This document shows, in pieces, positions 58,801-64,000 of a DNA stretch of 64,000 nt (within the stretch, counting starts at the first letter, position 1; every line of letters begins with the position of its first letter). The stretch is taken from assembly GCF_003711515.1 (NCBI RefSeq), contig NW_021167082.1, positions 1 through 64,000 of the forward strand. The letters run 5' to 3'. The notes beneath the pieces were generated by a model. It worked only from the letters and a program-made list of their open reading frames with translations. It searched no databases and was not told where the DNA came from. Made by a program: the position numbers and the translations under genes. The DNA is from Sodiomyces alkalinus F11 (Eukaryota; Ascomycota; Sordariomycetes; Glomerellales; Plectosphaerellaceae).

Positions 58801-60226
58801 CGTGGTCGGCAGCCCGGAATTCTGCGAGTTCTCCGAGAAGCCAGGCAGGATCACGGCCATCATCGTACTGGAGCGGGACGACGAGGACAAGATCACCAAG
58901 TACCAGATGATCAAGAAGAGCCTTGGTCTGAATGAAGACAAGGCGGAGTGGACCGATACGATTCTCTGCAACCCCTGCGGTATCTGGCTGGCGAAGTGGA
59001 AATGTCAACGACCCGCTACGCAGTGGGACAAGGACCAGAACCGTCTTCAACGATCGCGGCACCGCAGAGGGACCAGTAGTACGGGACGAAAATCGCGATC
59101 TCGCTCGAAGAAGGCGGGCTCAGCGGACGCGCAAAGGCCTGTTGCCGCATCGGAAGCCAATGTTCCTCAGACGGACCCTATCGGGCCTGCAGATGGCCAA
59201 CATGGGCACCCCCACGACGAAACCGGAAGCCACTCGGGAAGCCAATGGGCAAACCAGTCGTTCGCACTGACGGAACAGAGCGGAGTAAGCGGTTCGCGTT
59301 CTAGAGAGGCGTCGCTAGCTCTGGAAAAAGTTCTGCTGCAGATTGATTCCCAGCCGCCTTCGCGGGAGCACCGCTCCGGGCCCGGCTCGACTCACTCGAG
59401 AGGGAGCGGTACGGCCAAGAGCCCCATCAACCTGGAGGACGCGGACCACGACCACGATATGCCTGATATGGGCAGCACACGTCGGCTCTTGTTTCCTTCG
59501 CCCCGCAAGGATGGCGTACCCAAGGTGCTGAACGACGTGGCCATCAATATCGTACAGACGACGGAGAACCAGCGGGGACTCAAGGAGGCGATGCCGGAGA
59601 AGGAGAACGTGGACATCAGCACCAAAGACGCAGATGGAACTGCCCTCGCTGACGATGAGGATCTCGAGGCCCTCTTCCGCAGTCCGATGGCCCGGCCTTC
59701 TACCCCTCCACCAAAGTCGAAGAACCCGAACCAAGGTCCGTTCAAGACTCCGACGCGGCCAACGCCTAGCCACCGACCGATTACTAGGAGTATATCGCGC
59801 TCGATTCAGTCTAAGCGGTCCGCCAAGTCGCCAGGCCAGGCAGCCATACAGCGAACGCCCACGAGGACACCGCGGTCTGCGCTCCGTCTCCCATTAACCG
59901 AGAGCCCGACGCTGCGCAGGAGCCCTCGATTCCAGCACGACGAGGATAACAACCTCCTCGAGACGCCCATGACTAGGAGCATCAACCAACTTCTCTCCGA
60001 AGCACACGACTTTGACGTGGGTGCCAACTTCGACCTTGACTTGACCCACTTTACTTCATTCGACGACGATGGCCAGAATATGCTCGATTTGGGCCATTTA
60101 CTCGACACGGACGCGGCACTGCCTAGATCGTCGCCACGACGGCGCGATCAGGAGGCCCTCCCATATGACGAGGCGATCTGGAGTCAATGGAGTGAGGCCG
60201 GTAACCAGGAAGACGAGAAGGAGTAA
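55824..60226 (+). CDS. Ams2/Spt21-like GATA-type transcription factor
   Basis: Two exons, 55824-56073 and 56202-60226, join in phase and give 1424 aa. The ATG has a strong context (caccatggc). The intron has donor GTACGA, branch GCTGAC and acceptor CACAG. A Gln/Pro-rich N terminus (about 30-72) is followed by a conserved domain (about 84-205) resembling the Ams2/Spt21 N-terminal domain. An AT-hook, GRPRGRPRK, is near residue 380. Pro/Ala repeats and a KRKRSRSR nuclear signal lie at about 600-630. A GATA-type zinc finger has C932-x2-C935 and C1006-x2-C1009 (CNPCG). Its loop is 70 residues, against 17-18 in ordinary GATA fingers. Ams2 in fission yeast and Spt21 in budding yeast control histone-gene transcription, so a similar nuclear role is inferred. 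Confidence 0.85.
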
Positions 60227-61301
60227 TCCAAGGCGGCTCACATTCTTTTGACATGCCTGCACCATAGCAAGGGTTGTACAAATACGAATATCGCGAATGC
60301 ATTACGACTACACATGTTGCATCTGGGTCATGGCTGGATAAGGATTTCACTGCCTGATCTATTAGGTACATGTTTGGGTATTCCCTGTTTGTCAAGACAC
60401 CTTATCCAATCCAAACGGAATAGGTGGCTGGCATCAATGGGGGTTTCTATTTTTTGTATGATTTTTTTTCCCCTTCGCGTTTTAGGTCTGTCACTTGCGG
60501 CGGCCTGACGTGGCCGTCGATGGATATGGGATATGCGTGGCGTTGGAGGTGTTCATTTTAGCCGTGGACATTTCTTGTTCGTTTGAGCTGGGTTTATAAA
60601 CAGCGTCTTGCTTTACACTGCGTTTGGGCGGAAAAGGGCAGCTTGTCTATGTTACAGTCCGCATGGGTACATGTATGCTTGGCCATGCCATTCATGTCTT
60701 CTGGGCTCAGGTCTGGCGTTGCCAGGCCAAAATCCGATTCTACCTTACTAGCTAAGGCATCTCCATATGTATCCGGTGACATGTGTGACACGCCTGACCC
60801 ATCTCTTGCCTGATTGTGCTGTTTTCATGAGTAGTGGCTTTTTGTGTAAAATAGATGGATGCCATGAGATTTGGCGACGTTCACAGTAAATCCGGAGTTG
60901 TGACACGGGAGGTGATAATCAAGTCGGCACTCACTATAACCGCAGCGTGGACGTCGTAATGGGGCAGATTAATTCCTTGTTCTACATGAGCAATTCTATA
61001 TTCCAGGTCCCAACTAGAACCAACAACCGCGCATTTTGTGAGATGGCGCGGTTCAATGTAGGCGTTACACAATACAGATGATATATTCTACAAGTACATT
61101 CCCAGGCGCTGAAGGAAGCCGGGGGGTGTTTTGTCTCCGTTCGCCTCCCCCCACATCACTCTGCTCCAAGCCGTCAGGGATAACGACCATGATCGCTGGA
61201 AAGAGGGAGGCGGCGTTGCTCCCATAAGCATGAGCTTCCCTCCCACCGACCGACTCGTACAGATAGTTCCGACATGAGAGACCAATGCCATGCATGTCTC
61301 C
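60227..61301. other. Convergent 3' intergenic region
   Basis: This stretch separates the stop codons of the GATA factor and mL38, so it holds two 3' UTRs. A T-run lies at about 60461-60469. Short open runs on both strands show no coding character. Confidence 0.55.
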
Positions 61302-62828
61302 CTAACCTCTCCTGCCGCCGCCGTCGCCGCGCTTCTTGATGATCCAGCCCTTGGCGTTGGACAAGCCGCGGATTCGCTTGGTATACTTCCAAAGATGGCG
61401 GTACTTGGGGCCCTGGCGCTTGGCCTCCCAGCCGCGCAGGGGCTTGGGCGGCTTGAGCGAGCGGACGCGGGTAGGGCGGAGCTCGACGTCGGCGCCGGGG
61501 ACGCCGGCGCGGCGCATGACGTCGGCGGTGGTTTCGTCCCAGGCGGCGCGGAAGAGGGTGAACCCGGCGGGGCGGAGGCCGAACTTGTCGCGGAGGGACT
61601 TGAGGGAGAAGTTGTGCTCCGGGGTCTTGTTGGCGGCGTAGAGGCTCCGTAGCTTCGCGACGTCGAGGGGGCGGCCGTCGGGCTGGTCGAGGACGAAGAT
61701 GGCGAGGCGGTGGTAGGGGGACCCTTTTTGGGCGAAGGCGGGGAGGTAGGGGACGGCGACGTGGTCGGCGTCGGGGAGGCGGGAGAGGGCGAGGGCGGGG
61801 TTGGTGGGCGACAGGGGGATGTTGGCGGCGAGGTAGTGGCAGCGCTTGGTGAAGCCGTCGGCGGCGACGTTGGGGACGTCCGGGTCGAGGATGACGATGG
61901 TGACGAGGCGGTCGCCGGCGTCGAAGGGCTGGATGCGCAGGCGCGGGGGCACCTCGGTGATGTCGCTGGGGAGGAGCTTGCCGGCGGGGACCTTGGCGCG
62001 GCGGAAGAAGAGCTGGACGTCGTATTGGGGGGAGAAGGTGGGGAGGATGTCCGGGGTGATGTGGAACTGGGAGATGCGCTGCTCGATGATCTTGCGCTCG
62101 TAGGCTTCCCAGCGGCGTTGGGCGAGGTAGCGGTAGATGGGTTTGTTCATGTCGCCTGCACGTTTTTTCGTTTCACGTCCCGTTAGCCCCAGTTGTACCA
62201 GTTGTAAAATATCAAGAGGAGATGGAGAAGAAGAAACGGGAAAGAAAGGGGGAAGACTTTGAAAAGGAGCAAATAGGGAAGGAGAGAGAGGGTATTTACC
62301 AAGTCCGTCCTCAAACCTCCTCTTGATGCAAGGATCGTTAATGTCGGCTTGAATCTTCAACCACTCAATGTGCTGACGCAAACTCTGCAGCTTCATCTCG
62401 CGCTTCTTCTCTCCACCCTTGAAGAGCGAAGCGTCCGCCTCTCGTATTTTCCGCATCTTCTCCACCTCGGCCTTGATGGCGGCAATCTTCTCTTCCCTGT
62501 CTTCGGCCAGCAACTTCCGGGCCTCCTGGAAGGCCTGGTAGGGGAGCTGCTCGAAGGGGATGTTCTGCGACGTGCGGATGGCGTAGCGGCGACGGCGACT
62601 GCCTATGGGCGGGGTGCCGGCCTTCCAGAGGTCCTTCTCGGCCCACGGATGGACGGCGGTGTTCGGGTCCAGCTCGACGGGGTCGACCTCGCCTTCGGGC
62701 CGCTCGCGGACGACTTTGTAGACTTGGGCGGATGCAGGGGAGGAAGTGGTGAAGGGCCGGAGAGGTGCGGCATCTTGCCGAAGCAGGCGCTGCGCCAGTG
62801 GCCTTCCGACCTGGCGACAGGATGACAT
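61302..62828 (-). CDS. MRPL35: Mitochondrial large-subunit ribosomal protein mL38
   Basis: Two exons, 62828-62300 and 62155-61302, give 460 aa in phase. The 144-nt intron has donor GTAAAT and acceptor GCAG. The first ATG that gives a typical mitochondrial presequence (residues 1 to about 30: basic, Ser-rich, with an FTTSS segment) is at 62828. A helical region at about 95-165 (EDREEKIAAIKAEVEKMRKI) is followed by a PEBP-like domain (about 230-390) with ILDPDVPN and a DHVAVPYLPAF segment, which is the hallmark of mL38, Mrpl35 in yeast. The C terminus is basic. It acts in the mitochondrial 54S subunit. It is head to head with uL4m and tail to tail with the GATA factor. Confidence 0.9.
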   Translation of the reverse strand: MSSCRQVGRPLAQRLLRQDAAPLRPFTTSSPASAQVYKVVRERPEGEVDPVELDPNTAVHPWAEKDLWKAGTPPIGSRRRRYAIRTSQNIPFEQLPYQAFQEARKLLAEDREEKIAAIKAEVEKMRKIREADASLFKGGEKKREMKLQSLRQHIEWLKIQADINDPCIKRRFEDGLGKYPLSPSLFAPFQSLPPFFPVSSSPSPLDILQLVQLGLTGRETKKRAGDMNKPIYRYLAQRRWEAYERKIIEQRISQFHITPDILPTFSPQYDVQLFFRRAKVPAGKLLPSDITEVPPRLRIQPFDAGDRLVTIVILDPDVPNVAADGFTKRCHYLAANIPLSPTNPALALSRLPDADHVAVPYLPAFAQKGSPYHRLAIFVLDQPDGRPLDVAKLRSLYAANKTPEHNFSLKSLRDKFGLRPAGFTLFRAAWDETTADVMRRAGVPGADVELRPTRVRSLKPPKPLRGWEAKRQGPKYRHLWKYTKRIRGLSNAKGWIIKKRGDGGGRRG

Positions 62829-63287
62829 GATGCCGGGAAAGAGGAGGGGGGGTTTGGGAGGCCAATTGAAGGCTCGATTGGCGATCCCCTGGGAGGTGGT
62901 GAAAATTAAACGTCGTCTCTGGTCGGAGATTCGGGGGGTTTGGTTTCTCTTTGGGGAGAGGCGAAATTTGAAAAGCAGCACACGCGACTTGACGGGTCTC
63001 CACTAAAGCTGTCGACTAGCATACGTACTATTGGTCCAGTACTACGGAGCCGTATAAATAATTAACCCGTAATCACAATGTGCTTAGTCAGGATTCGAGC
63101 ATCCGCCAAATTTTTGGTCTCGGGAAAGAAAGTGAAGGGAAGAGAGCATTTTTAAATGATCAAGTCGATTGTCGTCGCTTCACCAACCAACAATCAACAG
63201 CCCTCTGTCCAGTTTCAGTAGGCTGGCCACCCGATCCAGGTAATTCGATACTCCGGCCAATTGAGACAACCAACTGTCATCTCAACC
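62829..63287. promoter_or_regulatory. Shared promoter of mL38 and uL4m
   Basis: The 459 bp between the two start codons serve two genes for proteins of the same complex, so a bidirectional promoter giving co-regulation is likely. No individual element is asserted. Confidence 0.6.
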
Positions 63288-64000
63288 ATGGCCGGACAGG
63301 GCATTCGGGGTCTCAGTGACGCCATGAAGGGCCTGAGCCTCTCCGCGAATGCAGCCGGCAGCGTCTTCACCAGATGCATGGCCACCGCCGCACCAATACC
63401 GCCCATTATGACTACCCTCAAGTCTTCCTCGTCCAAGATATCCTCCGAGCCCTGGACACCAGGTACGCACACCCTTGATCTTTCGTCGTCTCTTTTTCGT
63501 CATCTCGTCCCATCTCAACTACAAAGCAAGATACCCTCACTAACGCATGGCCCATGGTCTCCAGTGTCAACCGTCCCCGTCACCATCCACGCCTTCCCCA
63601 CGCTCGCCCCCCGCTCCCTCGAATCCTACTCGACCAAGCACCTCTACCTCCCCCTCCGCCGCGACCTCCTCCACCTGGCCGTCATCTACGAAGCCGACGC
63701 GACGCGGCAGGGCACCGCCTCGACCAAGACGCGCTGGGAAGTCGCCGGCTCGCACCGCAAAGTGCACCGGCAGAAAGGCACGGGCAAAGCCCGCGTGGGG
63801 ACCAAGCAGTCCCCCATCCGGGTCGGCGGCGGCGTGAGCCACGGGCCCAAGCCGCGCGACTTCTCCACGCGGCTGAACCGCAAAGTCTACGACGTGGCCT
63901 GGCGCACGGCCCTCAGCTACCGCTACCGCCGCGGCGAGCTGCTCGTGTGCGAGGACGGCATGGACCTGGCCCTGCCGCGCGACTTCACCACCTTGCTGCG
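63288..64000 (+). CDS. Mitochondrial ribosomal protein uL4m (3' end missing)
   Basis: Exon 1 is 63288-63462 and exon 2 starts at 63565 and runs off the window end, so only about 203 residues are seen. The 102-nt intron has donor GTACGC, branch CTAAC and acceptor CCAG. The N-terminal presequence is basic and Ser/Ala-rich. The mature part has the uL4 signature: RRDLLHLAVIYEADATRQGT, then KTRWEVAGSHRKVHRQKGTG, then KARVGTKQSPIRVGGGVSHGPKPRDF. It belongs to the mitochondrial large ribosomal subunit at the exit tunnel. The ATG lies in a caaccatggc context. Confidence 0.93.
   Translation, partial: MAGQGIRGLSDAMKGLSLSANAAGSVFTRCMATAAPIPPIMTTLKSSSSKISSEPWTPGTHTLDLSSSLFRHLVPSQLQSKIPSLTHGPWSPVSTVPVTIHAFPTLAPRSLESYSTKHLYLPLRRDLLHLAVIYEADATRQGTASTKTRWEVAGSHRKVHRQKGTGKARVGTKQSPIRVGGGVSHGPKPRDFSTRLNRKVYDVAWRTALSYRYRRGELLVCEDGMDLALPRDFTTLL

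Noticed and set aside
61710..62186. Plus-strand Gly/Glu/Val-rich ORF
   Set aside because: GC-rich antisense shadow of mL38 exon 2.
62365..63003. Minus-strand 212-codon ORF overlapping mL38 exon 1
   Set aside because: An Arg/Pro-rich alternative frame; the PEBP-type protein in the other frame is convincing.
63086..63100. Possible tRNA B-box (gattcgagc)
   Set aside because: No A-box or foldable cloverleaf is found around it.

Overview
The window comes from a filamentous ascomycete, most likely a Sordariomycete (inference). The support is short GT-AG introns with CTRAC branch sites, ascomycete-type proteins, and a long block bearing the signature of repeat-induced point mutation (RIP): TpA excess, CpA/TpG depletion, and reading frames broken almost only by TAG or TAA.

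Region 1 (1 to about 33.9 kb) is an RIP-decayed, AT-rich block. I find no intact gene in its bulk. Several long frames can still be followed through their stops: an unknown protein at 655-2070, a fungal hypothetical-protein relative at 22.3-23.7 kb facing a protein-kinase relic at 24.0-24.8 kb, and a repeat-containing protein at 29.8-31.1 kb. Inside the block a 2.5-kb island of normal composition (4.7-7.2 kb) carries broken membrane-protein genes between two inverted copies of a roughly 1.3-kb repeat. A minisatellite with a 15-N assembly gap lies at 20.65-20.92 kb. A dense array of the heptamer CTAGTAA lies at 33.24-34.02 kb, at the block's right edge.

Region 2 (about 34-36.6 kb) is a gene-free transition zone.

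Region 3 (36.6-64 kb) is ordinary gene-rich DNA. In order it holds: NOB1 (20S pre-rRNA D-site nuclease); a three-exon NOP10 on the minus strand that is easily missed; an AYR1-like short-chain dehydrogenase; a 403-bp Mutator-type MITE with about 110-bp terminal inverted repeats and a perfect 9-bp target duplication; a roughly 20-exon GH18 subgroup-C (killer-toxin-like) chitinase with two CBM18 modules; a divergent 12-exon secreted LysM/CBM18 protein; a single-exon 414-aa protein of unknown function; a 1424-aa Ams2/Spt21-like GATA factor with a greatly enlarged zinc-finger loop; and a head-to-head pair of mitochondrial large-subunit ribosomal proteins, mL38 and uL4m (the latter cut by the window end).

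The functional themes are ribosome production (NOB1, NOP10, mL38, uL4m), histone-gene or chromatin regulation (GATA factor), and chitin handling (the chitinase/LysM pair, a known arrangement for subgroup-C chitinases). All exon boundaries were placed by hand from splice consensus and reading phase. No homology search was run, so family names rest on recognised motifs.
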